This document shows positions 52,240-61,286 of a DNA stretch of 64,000 bases, one piece after another. The stretch lies in the NCBI RefSeq assembly GCF_000423665.1, contig NZ_AUIK01000001.1, forward strand, positions 686,422-750,421, given 5' to 3'. The first letter of the stretch is position 1. The number at the start of each line of letters is the position of its first letter. This DNA comes from Solirubrobacter soli DSM 22325. Lineage in GTDB: Bacteria > Actinomycetota > Thermoleophilia > Solirubrobacterales > Solirubrobacteraceae. Both the position numbers and the translations under genes were made by a program. The notes below the pieces were generated by a model. That model made no database searches and had not been told where the DNA came from. It saw only the letters and a program-made list of their open reading frames with translations.

Positions 52240-52262
52240 GGTCGCAACCCTCCCTACCGGCG

Positions 52263-52667
52263 TCAGGAGAGCCCGCAGCTCGGGCTGCAGATCACGTCGT
52301 TGATCAACGCGATGCCGGCGAGCGCCGCGTAGCCCGTGAACGGGATCGACGCGGCCAGCCAGAGCGAGCCGAGGACGCGGTCGCGGCGGACGCGGTAGCC
52401 GAGCGAGTAGAACGCGACGACGGGGACCGCGCAGACGACGAACGTGACGATGCCCTCCGCGACGCCCGGGTAGCGCGCGGTGCGGTCGGTCTCGTCGCCG
52501 GCCACCTCCAGCGCGACCAGCAGCGCGAACGCGGACGCGAGCATCAGGAGGACGGCCAGCGGAAGGCTCATCCAGTCCGCCCCCGCGCGGCGCGCCCAGC
52601 GCCCGCACAGCACCGGCACGAGCGCGGTTAGCGCCGCGGCGAGCCATCCGAGCAGGAGTCCGAGCAT
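52263..52667 (-). CDS. Small membrane protein, intact family member
   Basis: 134 residues with about four membrane spans (LGLLLGWLAAALTALVPVL, SLPLAVLLMLASAFALLVAL, IVTFVVCAVPVVAFYSLGY, LGSLWLAASIPFTGYAALAGIAL). A conserved LGYRVRRDR loop and a two-Cys C-terminus (DVICSPSCGLS) follow. Two damaged copies lie at 51839-52239 and 54938-55222, so this family has expanded and decayed locally. The function is unknown. Confidence 0.65.
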   Translation of the reverse strand: MLGLLLGWLAAALTALVPVLCGRWARRAGADWMSLPLAVLLMLASAFALLVALEVAGDETDRTARYPGVAEGIVTFVVCAVPVVAFYSLGYRVRRDRVLGSLWLAASIPFTGYAALAGIALINDVICSPSCGLS

Positions 52668-52753
52668 CCGCCGACGCTAGTCAGCGTCGGCGCGCCTTTG
52701 GATATTTCGATCCGACTACTATTATGGAAGTCACTTCGATGATGGGAGCGACG

Positions 52754-53767
52754 ATGCGATACCGGACGTTCGGGCGGCTGACGGGCCTGCGGGTCTCCGA
52801 GTACGCGCTCGGGGCGGGGAACTTCGGGACGAGCTGGGGCGTCGGCGCCGAGCCCGCCGAGGCGCGGCGGATGTTCGACCGTTTCGCCGAGGCGGGCGGC
52901 ACGCTGATCGACACCGCCGAGACCTACCAGTTCGGCGAGTCCGAGACGCTGCTCGGGGACTTCCTGGCGGCCGACCGCGATCAGTTCGTCGTCGCCACGA
53001 AGTACTCGGTGGGCAACGACCGTCGCGGCATGGTGCGCGCGGTCGAGGGCAGCCTCGAACGGCTCAAGACCGACCGCATCGACCTCTACTGGGTGCACCA
53101 CCAGGACGGCGTGACGCCGATCGAGGAGGTGCTGCGCGGGCTCGACGACCTCGTCTCGAGCGGGAAGATCCTCCACGCGGGGCTGTCGAACTTCCCCGCG
53201 TGGCGGGTCGCGCGGGCGCAGACGATCGCCGAGTTGCGCGGGTCCTCGCCGGTCGCCGGCATCCAGGTGGAGTTCAGCCTGGTGGAACGCAGCGCCGACC
53301 GCGAGCTGATCCCGATGGCGGAGGCGCTCGGGCTGGGCGTCGCGCTGTGGTCGCCGCTCGGCGGCGGGTTGCTGACCGGCAAGTACCGATCCAGCGACGC
53401 GGGACGGCTGACCGACTGGAACCGGCTCATCCACACCGAGGATTCCGAGCAGAAGACGCGAACCGTGGACGAGGTGCTCGCGATCGCCGCAGAGCTCGAC
53501 GTTCCGCCCGCGCAGGTCGCGATGGCGTGGCTGCGCGATCGCGACGCGCGCTCGGCGACGTCGCTGGTCTCGATCATCGGGCCGCGCACCGTCGAGCAGC
53601 TCGACGACTACCTCGCGGCGCTCGACGTGACGCTGACGCGCGAGCAGGCCGCTCGGCTCGACGCCGTCAGCGCCCCCGCGCTCGGCGTGCCGCACGGCGT
53701 CGCCGCCGAGGTGCGCGAGCGGTTCGTGGGTGCGGACTTCGACGTCTCGCCGGTCCCGGTCGCATGA
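52754..53767 (+). CDS. Aldo/keto reductase
   Basis: ATG 52754 (GGGAG upstream) gives 337 residues. The AKR tetrad is present: Asp in LIDTAETYQFGESE, the Tyr in the same segment, Lys in VVATKYSVG and His in DLYWVHHQDG. The C-terminal loop with SIIGPRTVEQLDDYLAAL binds NADPH. It reduces aldehydes, ketones or sugars; the exact substrate is unknown. Its stop overlaps the HxlR start in ATGA, so the regulator is translated with its probable target. Confidence 0.92.
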   Translation: MRYRTFGRLTGLRVSEYALGAGNFGTSWGVGAEPAEARRMFDRFAEAGGTLIDTAETYQFGESETLLGDFLAADRDQFVVATKYSVGNDRRGMVRAVEGSLERLKTDRIDLYWVHHQDGVTPIEEVLRGLDDLVSSGKILHAGLSNFPAWRVARAQTIAELRGSSPVAGIQVEFSLVERSADRELIPMAEALGLGVALWSPLGGGLLTGKYRSSDAGRLTDWNRLIHTEDSEQKTRTVDEVLAIAAELDVPPAQVAMAWLRDRDARSATSLVSIIGPRTVEQLDDYLAALDVTLTREQAARLDAVSAPALGVPHGVAAEVRERFVGADFDVSPVPVA

Positions 53768-54252
53768 GGCGAACGAGCTTCGCCGACGCCGAATGCCCGA
53801 TCGCGCTCGGTCTGGAGTCGGTCGGCGAGTGGTGGACGATCCTGATCCTGCGCGACGTCTTCGACGGCTTCACCCGCTTCGACGACCTGCAGCGCAACCT
53901 CGGGATCTCGCCCTCGATGCTCGCCCGCCGGCTGAAGGCGATGCTCGACGCAGGCCTGCTGACCAAGCGCCGCTACTCCGAACATCCGCCGCGCGACGAG
54001 TACGTCCTCACCGAGGCGGGCGCCGCCTTCCGCCCGGTGATCCTCGCCCTCTACGCGTGGAGCGAGGACCACGTGACCGGCCACGCGCGCAAGCTGATCG
54101 CGATCGACAAGGCGACGGGCGAGGAGATCGACCCCGTGGTCGTCGACCGCCGCACGGGCCGCCCGGTCGACGAGCTCGACGTGGCGTTCACGGCCGGCGA
54201 GGCGGCGGGCGAAGGGATGCGCCGGCGCTACGAGGAGGCGGCGTCGCGGTGA
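53764..54252 (+). CDS. HxlR-family transcriptional regulator
   Basis: ATG 53764 gives 162 residues. The winged helix (CPIALGLESVGEWWTILILRDVFDGFTRFDDLQRNLGISPSMLARRLKAMLDAGLLTKRRYSEHPPRDEYVLTEAG) is clear HxlR, with the N-terminal Cys that in some HxlR proteins senses aldehyde or disulfide stress. The stop codon lies inside the first unit of the 21-bp minisatellite. It likely represses or activates the upstream aldo/keto reductase. Confidence 0.9.
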   Translation: MRRTSFADAECPIALGLESVGEWWTILILRDVFDGFTRFDDLQRNLGISPSMLARRLKAMLDAGLLTKRRYSEHPPRDEYVLTEAGAAFRPVILALYAWSEDHVTGHARKLIAIDKATGEEIDPVVVDRRTGRPVDELDVAFTAGEAAGEGMRRRYEEAASR

Positions 54253-54414
54253 GGCGCGGCGGGCGCGCGGTGAGGCGCGGCGGGCGCGCGGTGAGGCGCG
54301 GCGGGCGCTCGGTGAGGCGCGGCGGGCGCGCGGTGAGGCGCGGCGGGCGCTCGGTGAGGCGCGGCGGGCGCGCGGTGAGGCGCGCGGGCGCACGGTGAGG
54401 CGCGGCGGGCGCGC
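54248..54414. repeat. 21-bp minisatellite, eight copies
   Basis: Unit GGTGAGGCGCGGCGGGCGCGC begins at 54248, 54269, 54290, 54311, 54332, 54353, 54374 and 54394 with few changes (the seventh copy is 20 bases). The first copy holds the HxlR stop codon. The rest lies in the 209-bp gap before the GNAT gene. Each unit carries an in-frame TGA for the HxlR frame, so copy-number changes would not extend that protein. Confidence 0.9.
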
Positions 54415-54461
54415 GACGCCGCCCGTGCCGACGCCGGCGGCGCGCTAGCCTGCCCGCGGCC

Positions 54462-54941
54462 GTGGCCCTGACGATCCGCCCCGCGACACCCGACGAGTTC
54501 GCCGCCGTCGGCGACCTGTGCGTCGCCGCGTACGAGCCGTTCCTCGACCACGCGGGCGACTACGTCAACACCTTGCGTGACGCGGCGTCGCGGGCGGCGA
54601 GCGCCGAGTTGCTGGTCGCGGTCGACGAGCAGCTGCTCGGGACGATCACGTTCGTGCCCGACGGCGGGCCGCTGGGCGAGATCGCGAAACCCGACGAGAC
54701 GGAGTTCCGCATGCTCGCGGTCTCCCCCGCCGCGCAGGGGCGAGGGGTCGGGACCGCGCTGCTGCGGCACATCGTCGACGCCACCGCCCAGGACGGCCGT
54801 AAGGGCATCGTCTGCTCGAGCCAGCCGGCGATGCGCGCCGCGCACCGGATCTACGAGAAGGTCGGCTTCACCCGCGACCCGCAGCGGGACTGGTCACCGC
54901 TCCCGGGCGTCCAGCTGCTCGCGTTCGCGTTGCGCTTCTAG
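54462..54941 (+). CDS. GNAT-family N-acetyltransferase
   Basis: GTG start gives 159 residues. The GNAT core is ALTIRPATPDEFAAVGDLCVAAYE, then FRMLAVSPAAQGRGVGTALLRHIVDATAQDG, where RGxGxGxAL (QGRGVGTAL) binds acetyl-CoA, and RIYEKVGFTRDPQRDW for the C-terminal arm. Substrate is unknown. It stands alone behind the minisatellite; its stop shares bases with the stop of a damaged gene on the other strand. Confidence 0.9.
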   Translation: MALTIRPATPDEFAAVGDLCVAAYEPFLDHAGDYVNTLRDAASRAASAELLVAVDEQLLGTITFVPDGGPLGEIAKPDETEFRMLAVSPAAQGRGVGTALLRHIVDATAQDGRKGIVCSSQPAMRAAHRIYEKVGFTRDPQRDWSPLPGVQLLAFALRF

Positions 54942-55222
54942 ATCGGGCACTCGTACGCGCCGGGCGGGCACGCGACGAGCCCGGCCACGATGATCCAGCC
55001 CACCCCTGTGTAGAACGCAAGCGGGATCGTGCCTACGAATCAGGCCACGCGCGTGCTGCGTCGCGAACCCGAACGCGTAGGCGACGACGACCGGGAGCAC
55101 CCCCGAGCCCGAGCACGGCCAGCGCGCAGCCGAAGACGACCTCGCCCGAGGCGACGCCGGCCTCGCGCGCCGTCACGGCGATGGAGCCGACGATCACGGC
55201 AGCGATCGCCGGCAGTCGCCGG
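54938..55222 (-). pseudogene. Eroded small membrane-protein copy
   Basis: Fragments in three frames together resemble the membrane-protein family at 52263-52667: AAVIVGSIAVTAREAGVASGEVVFGCALAVLGLG, then LPVVVAYAFGFATQHARGL, then IPLAFYTGVGWIIVAGLVACPPGAYECPI before a TAG at 54938-54940. The order of pieces, the membrane character and the Cys-containing tail match the family, but at least two frame changes are needed. This is a decayed copy or a local assembly problem. Confidence 0.5.
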
Positions 55223-55225
55223 CGT

Positions 55226-55315
55226 GCGTTCGACGGCGTGGCAGACCACGGCGGCGCGGCCGAAGTGGCGGTCGCGGTCCAGGGCTGTCAGGTAGTCGAG
55301 TTGGCGGACGAACAC
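55226..55315 (-). pseudogene. LysR-regulator N-terminal remnant
   Basis: From the GTG at 55313-55315 the frame reads FVRQLDYLTALDRDRHFGRAAVVCHAVERTPA, the opening of a LysR-type helix-turn-helix (MxLRQLxYFVALAEERHFGRAA), and then becomes unrelated low-complexity sequence. About 30 codons survive, directly beside an ATAG-type operator and facing the formate dehydrogenase operon. LysR genes in this position usually regulate the adjacent fdh operon; this one is truncated. Confidence 0.6.
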
Positions 55316-55332
55316 GATAGATCGCGTCTATC
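55316..55332. promoter_or_regulatory. LysR-type operator before formate dehydrogenase operon
   Basis: GATAGA-TCGCG-TCTATC is a perfect 6-bp inverted repeat with a 5-base spacer, the T-N11-A/ATAG form bound by LysR regulators. It lies 37 bases before the fdh operon start and directly beside the broken LysR gene. Confidence 0.7.
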
Positions 55333-55368
55333 AGAACATTGGTGGTGCCAGTTGGACAATTGCGGCTC

Positions 55369-57011
<1,643 letters not shown>

Positions 57012-57015
<4 letters not shown>

Positions 57016-57632
57016 TCACGCTCACGATCGACGGCGAGGAGGTCACCGTCCCGCCCGGGACGACGATCCTGCAGGCCGCGCACACGCCCATTCCGACCCT
57101 CTGCTTCGACGAGCGCCAGGCCCCGTTCGGCGCCTGCCGGGTGTGCCTGGTCGGCGTCGAGGGCGCGCCCGGGCCGGTCGCCTCGTGCACGACCCTCGCG
57201 CGCGAGGGCATGAAGGTCGACACACAGGATCCGACGGCCCGCCGCGTCGCCACCGCGGTCGTCGAGCTCGTCCTGTCCGAGCTCCCGCAGGCGCCCGCCG
57301 AGCACACCGAGCTCGGCCAGGTCATCCGGATGCTCGAGGTCGAGGACACCCGCTGGCCGGGGCCGCAGCACGAGTACAAGCACGACGAGCGCCACCCGTA
57401 CCTGGCGCTGCAGCACGAGCTGTGCATCTCGTGCGGGCGCTGCGTGCGCGCGTGCGACGAGGTCCAGGGGACGTTCGCGCTGACCGCGGTCGGCCGCGGG
57501 TATCACGCGAACATCGCCGCGGGCCTCGATCAAGGCTTCAAAGCGTCTGCCTGCGTCTCGTGCGGCGCCTGCGCCGACACGTGCCCGACGGACGCCATCA
57601 CCGAGATCTCCCTGCTAAACCTGGCGAGGTAG
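57012..57632 (+). CDS. Formate dehydrogenase iron-sulfur (NuoG N-terminal-like) subunit
   Basis: GTG start inside the previous stop gives 206 residues. The N-terminal plant-type ferredoxin site is TLCFDERQAPFGACRVCLVGVEG...ASCTT, the middle has the His-containing segment expected between clusters, and the end has two [4Fe-4S] sites ELCISCGRCVRACDEVQG and ACVSCGACADTCPTDAI. It carries electrons from the molybdenum subunit to the NuoEF-like subunit. In many organisms this part is fused to the catalytic subunit; here it is separate. Confidence 0.9.
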
Positions 57633-57634
57633 CC

Positions 57635-59707
57635 ATGTTCGATGCCACCGTCACGACAACCTGCGGCTACTGCGGCGTCGGCTGCCGACTCGAGGCACAC
57701 GCGCGCGACGGCAAGGTGGCCGCGATCAGCCCCGCCCTCGACGGACCCGCCAACGAGGGTCACACCTGCCTGAAAGGTCGCTTCGCGCACCAGTTCTCGC
57801 GCCGCCGCGACCGCCTGACGACGCCGCTGATCAAGGAGAACGGGACCTTCCGGATCGCCACCTGGGAGGAGGCGCTGCACCGCATCTCCACCGAGCTGAC
57901 GCGGATCAAGCGCGCCCACGGCCCCGATGCGATCGCCGGCCTGGCCTCGAGCCGCGCCACCAACGAGGACTGCTACGCGATGCAGCGCCTGATGCGCGCC
58001 GCGATCGGCACCAACAACATCGACAACTGCAGCCGCGTCTGCCACTCGCCGACGTCGTTCGCGCTGCGCAAGTCGTTCGGCCTGTCGGGCGCGACGGGCT
58101 CCTTCAAAGACTTCGACCACGCCGACGCCTGCATCCTGATCGGCGCCAACCCGACCGAGGGTCACCCCGTCGTCGGCGCGCGGATCAAGCAGGCGACGCT
58201 GCGCGGGATGAAGCTGGTGACGATCGACCCGCGTCGCATCGAGCTCTCCGACTACGGCGTCCTTCACCTGAGCCCGCGCCCCGGCACGAACGCCGCGGTG
58301 ATGCTCGGCATCGCCCACGTCATCCTCCGCGACGGGTTCACCGACCCGGACTTCATCGAGCGACGCACGCTCGGCTACGACGCGCTGCTGGAGCTCCTCC
58401 CGCAGTACACCCCCGAGGCGGTCGAGGAGATCACGGGCATCCCGGCCGACGACATCGTCAAGGCCGCCCACATCTACGGCGAGGCCGGGAACGCGTGCTT
58501 CTCGTGGGGCCTCGGCGTGACCGAGCACAAGTACGGCTCCGAGGTCGTCCAGCTGATCTGCAACATCGCGCTGATGACGGGCAACGTCGGCCGCCTCGGC
58601 GCCGCGCTGCTGCCGCTGCGCGGGCAGAACAACGTCCAGGGCTCGTCCGACATGGGCGCGCTGCCCGACACCTACACGGCCTACCGGTCCGTGGGCGACG
58701 AGGACACCGCGAAGCTCTTCGAGGACGCCTGGGGCGTGAAGGTCCCGCGCGAGAAGGGCTACTCGATCCCGCAGATGTTCGACGCCGCGGTCGCCGGCGA
58801 CCTGAAGGCGATGTACATCTTCGGCGAGGACGTCGCCCAGACCGATCCGAACACCGCGCACGTCGTCGCCGCCCTGGAGAACCTCGAGTTCATGGTCTGC
58901 CAGGACATCTTCGAGACCGAGACGACCAAATACGCGGACGTGATCCTGCCCGCGAGCTCGTTCCTCGAGAAGGAGGGGACGTTCACCAACGCCGAGCGGC
59001 GCGTGCAGCTCGTCGCCCCCGCGATCACCCCGCCCGGCGGCGCCAAGACCGACTTCGAGATCATCGACCTGGTCGCCAAGTCGCTGGGCTATGACTTCGG
59101 GTGGGACAAGCCCGAGGACGCGATGGACGAGGTCGCGCGGCTCACCCCGCACTGGAGCGGCATCACGTACGAGCGGCTCGGCCGCAAGGGCCTGCAGTGG
59201 CCGGTCGCCCCCGACGGCACCGACGCGCCGATCCTCTACGAGACCGAGTTCGAGCTTCCCGGCGGGAAGGCGCACTTCGCCGCGCTGCCATACAAGGCGC
59301 CCGGCGACGCCGCCGACGACGAGTTCCCGCTGATCCTCGTCACCGGCCGCCGCCTGCAGCACTACAACGCGGGCACGATGACCCGCCGCACGGGCAACCT
59401 CGAGCTCAACGACCGCGACTATCTCGAGATCCACCCGGACGACGCCGAGCGGCTGTGGATCTCCGACGGCGACACGATCTCGATCCGCAGCCGCCAGGGC
59501 CGCACGGAGATCGAGGCGCAGGTCACGGACCGCATCGAGCCCGGACACGTCTTCACGACGTTCCACTTCCCGGAGACCCGCACGAACCTGCTGATCGGCA
59601 ACTCGCGCGACGTCAACACCTCGTGCCCCGAGTACAAGGTGATCGCGGTCGACGTGCGGCCGATCGGCGAGGAGGCGACGATGATGCCCGCGCTGGCGAG
59701 TGCGTGA
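57635..59707 (+). CDS. Formate dehydrogenase catalytic (molybdenum) subunit, Cys form
   Basis: ATG two bases after the previous stop gives 690 residues. The [4Fe-4S] site is CGYCGVGC...HTCLKGRFAHQF. The molybdenum ligand is Cys in NCSRVCHSPTSFAL, so no selenocysteine is used. bis-MGD motifs include LIGANPTEGHPVVGARI, TIDPRRIELSDYG, GNVGRLGAALLPLRGQNNVQGSSDMG and the C-terminal GTMTRRTGNL. It oxidises formate to CO2 in the cytoplasm. The gene overlaps fdhD, whose product delivers sulfur to the molybdenum cofactor. Confidence 0.95.
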   Translation: MFDATVTTTCGYCGVGCRLEAHARDGKVAAISPALDGPANEGHTCLKGRFAHQFSRRRDRLTTPLIKENGTFRIATWEEALHRISTELTRIKRAHGPDAIAGLASSRATNEDCYAMQRLMRAAIGTNNIDNCSRVCHSPTSFALRKSFGLSGATGSFKDFDHADACILIGANPTEGHPVVGARIKQATLRGMKLVTIDPRRIELSDYGVLHLSPRPGTNAAVMLGIAHVILRDGFTDPDFIERRTLGYDALLELLPQYTPEAVEEITGIPADDIVKAAHIYGEAGNACFSWGLGVTEHKYGSEVVQLICNIALMTGNVGRLGAALLPLRGQNNVQGSSDMGALPDTYTAYRSVGDEDTAKLFEDAWGVKVPREKGYSIPQMFDAAVAGDLKAMYIFGEDVAQTDPNTAHVVAALENLEFMVCQDIFETETTKYADVILPASSFLEKEGTFTNAERRVQLVAPAITPPGGAKTDFEIIDLVAKSLGYDFGWDKPEDAMDEVARLTPHWSGITYERLGRKGLQWPVAPDGTDAPILYETEFELPGGKAHFAALPYKAPGDAADDEFPLILVTGRRLQHYNAGTMTRRTGNLELNDRDYLEIHPDDAERLWISDGDTISIRSRQGRTEIEAQVTDRIEPGHVFTTFHFPETRTNLLIGNSRDVNTSCPEYKVIAVDVRPIGEEATMMPALASA

Positions 59708-60446
59708 GCTGAGCCGGACCGTCGAGTACGACGGCATCAGCGACGAGGTCGCGATCGAGGAGCCGCTGGAGATCCGCGTCGACGGCGCGCCGCTGGCCGT
59801 GACGATGCGGACCCCCGGCCACGACGAGGAGCTGGCGCTGGGCTTCCTCTACGGCGAAGCCCTGATCACGCGGGTCCACGCCGCCGGGCTGACGGACGAC
59901 TTCGCCAACAACACGATCGAGGTCGAAGGCCCGCTGGCGCGCGATCCCAGCGCACGCTCGTTCTATACGACGTCGTCGTGCGGCGTGTGCGGCAAGGGTG
60001 CGCTGGAGGAGGTCGCGGTCCACGCTCCGCGACTGCCGGAGGGCCCGGCGATCGACCGCGCGCTGCTGGCCGACCTGCCCGAGCGCCTGCGACAGCCGGG
60101 CTTCGCCCGGACCGGCGGCCTGCACGCCACCGGGCTCTTCACCACCGCCGGCGAGCTGCTGCTGGTGCGCGAGGACGTCGGGCGCCACAACGCGATGGAC
60201 AAGGTGATCGGCCGCGCGCTGCGCGACGGCCTGCTGCCGCTCCACGACCTCGTCCTGTGCGTCTCCGGCCGGCTCTCGTTCGAGCTCGTGCAGAAGGCGG
60301 TCGTCGCGGGCGCGCCGATCCTCGTCGGCGTCGGCGCGCCCACCTCGTTGGCGATCGAGCTGGCCGCCGATCGCGGCCTGACCCTGGCCGGATTTGCCCG
60401 CAAGGGCTATACGAACGTGTATACAAATCCGCAGCGCGTCACATAA
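59700..60446 (+). CDS. fdhD: FdhD sulfurtransferase for formate dehydrogenase
   Basis: GTG start overlapping the catalytic-subunit stop gives 248 residues. The conserved sulfur-transfer loop is TTSSCGVCGKGALEE (CxxC). Other family signatures are EELALGFLYGEALI, GGLHATGLF, REDVGRHNAMDKVIG and SGRLSFELVQKA. FdhD moves sulfur from IscS to the molybdenum cofactor before insertion into formate dehydrogenase. It is the last gene of the coupled fdh operon. Confidence 0.96.
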   Translation: MRELSRTVEYDGISDEVAIEEPLEIRVDGAPLAVTMRTPGHDEELALGFLYGEALITRVHAAGLTDDFANNTIEVEGPLARDPSARSFYTTSSCGVCGKGALEEVAVHAPRLPEGPAIDRALLADLPERLRQPGFARTGGLHATGLFTTAGELLLVREDVGRHNAMDKVIGRALRDGLLPLHDLVLCVSGRLSFELVQKAVVAGAPILVGVGAPTSLAIELAADRGLTLAGFARKGYTNVYTNPQRVT

Positions 60447-60453
60447 ATGCCCA

Positions 60454-60469
60454 GGTGGGGTATCCCACC
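60454..60469. promoter_or_regulatory. Short inverted repeat before unrecognised gene
   Basis: GGTGGG-GTAT-CCCACC lies between fdhD and the next gene, four bases before its ATG. It could be a weak terminator or operator. Confidence 0.35.
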
Positions 60470-60472
60470 GTT

Positions 60473-60970
60473 ATGGAGTTCCAGGAGCACCACTTCCGCA
60501 ATCTCGGACGCGCGCGCGACCATCTGACGGAGACGATCGTGAGCCTGCAGTCCGCGACCGAGCGGATGACAGGTGACGACTGGATCGACGCGACCGCGTT
60601 GCTCAACGACATCTCGCAGGACATCGGCCCGCGACTGTCACAGCTGCGCACCAAGGCATCCGAGCGCTTCGACGAGCACACGCGCACCGAGCACTTCGAG
60701 GCGATGCGCACCGGCCGGATGCCGTTTCCAGACGAGCGGTTGCCGGTCGCGACGCCGCTCGAGCGCCTCCCCCCGCCAACCACCGAGCTCCCACCACGCC
60801 TGGAGGCGCCGAACGCGAAACGGGGCGCCGCGCTCGTGGCCAAGCATGGCGGCGTCGACGCCGCGATGATGGCCTACGAGCCCGACAGCCCCGAGTTCGA
60901 CGACATCCAGGCGTATCGCTATGTCTCGACGGGCAAGCGCCCGCCCGGCTGGATTCCTCCTATCGTCTGA
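60473..60970 (+). CDS. Unrecognised helical protein downstream of fdhD
   Basis: ATG 60473 gives 165 residues. The N-terminal 70 are helical (FQEHHFRNLGRARDHLTETIVSLQSATERMTGDDWIDATALLNDISQDIGPRLSQLRTKASERF). The rest is proline-rich with AKRGAALVAKHGGVDAAMMAYEPDSPEFDDIQAYRYV. No domain is recognised, and no membrane span or signal is seen. Position after fdhD suggests a C1-metabolism link only weakly. Confidence 0.6.
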   Translation: MEFQEHHFRNLGRARDHLTETIVSLQSATERMTGDDWIDATALLNDISQDIGPRLSQLRTKASERFDEHTRTEHFEAMRTGRMPFPDERLPVATPLERLPPPTTELPPRLEAPNAKRGAALVAKHGGVDAAMMAYEPDSPEFDDIQAYRYVSTGKRPPGWIPPIV

Positions 60971-60973
60971 ACA

Positions 60974-60994
60974 TAAAGGGGCCTGACCCCTTTA
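60974..60994. terminator. Bidirectional terminator with REP-like core
   Basis: TAAAGGGG-CCTGA-CCCCTTTA is a perfect 8-bp stem with A and T tails, exactly between two convergent stop codons. The T-rich ends on both strands fit a two-way intrinsic terminator. The core also resembles a short motif repeated in many bacterial genomes, so other copies may exist. Confidence 0.8.
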
Positions 60995-60995
60995 A

Positions 60996-61286
60996 CTACG
61001 GGCGTGGCAGCTTCGCCAGCTGCGGGGTGAGCGTCGCCATCGGCGTGGGCTTGCGGTTGCCCTTCGCCGGCAGCGACGTCACAAGGTCCGGCTCGTACCT
61101 CGTCTTCTGCTCGTGGTCGAGCGCGGCGACGAGCTCGCGCGGCGCGAACGAGACCATCGGGTTCGAGAACACCCGGACGGCCTCGCCCGCGCACTCGGGG
61201 CACTCGACCGACGCGGGTGCGGTGCCGATCGGCCGCATCACGTCGAACGCCCCGTCGCGCTCGCACCGGTACTCGTAGATCGCCAT
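60996..61286 (-). CDS. fmdB: FmdB-type zinc-ribbon protein
   Basis: ATG 61284-61286 gives 96 residues starting MAIYEYRCERDGAFDVMRPIG...VECPECAGEAVRVFSNPM, the FmdB CxxC...CxxC zinc ribbon. FmdB proteins were first described as regulators of the formamidase operon. It starts inside the formamidase stop (TGATG), so it is co-translated with fmdA. The long C-terminal tail is basic and probably disordered. Confidence 0.88.
   Translation of the reverse strand: MAIYEYRCERDGAFDVMRPIGTAPASVECPECAGEAVRVFSNPMVSFAPRELVAALDHEQKTRYEPDLVTSLPAKGNRKPTPMATLTPQLAKLPRP

Noticed and set aside
54248..54414. CRISPR array
   Set aside because: The 21-bp units are directly adjacent with no spacers and no cas genes nearby.
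54253..54461. Minus- and plus-strand open frames through the 21-bp minisatellite
   Set aside because: They only encode repeated Arg-Arg-Ala-Ser-Pro or Arg-Gly-Gly units created by the repeat length being a multiple of three.
57635..59707. Selenocysteine in the formate dehydrogenase
   Set aside because: The molybdenum-ligand position is a normal Cys codon (SRVCHSPT) and there is no in-frame TGA.
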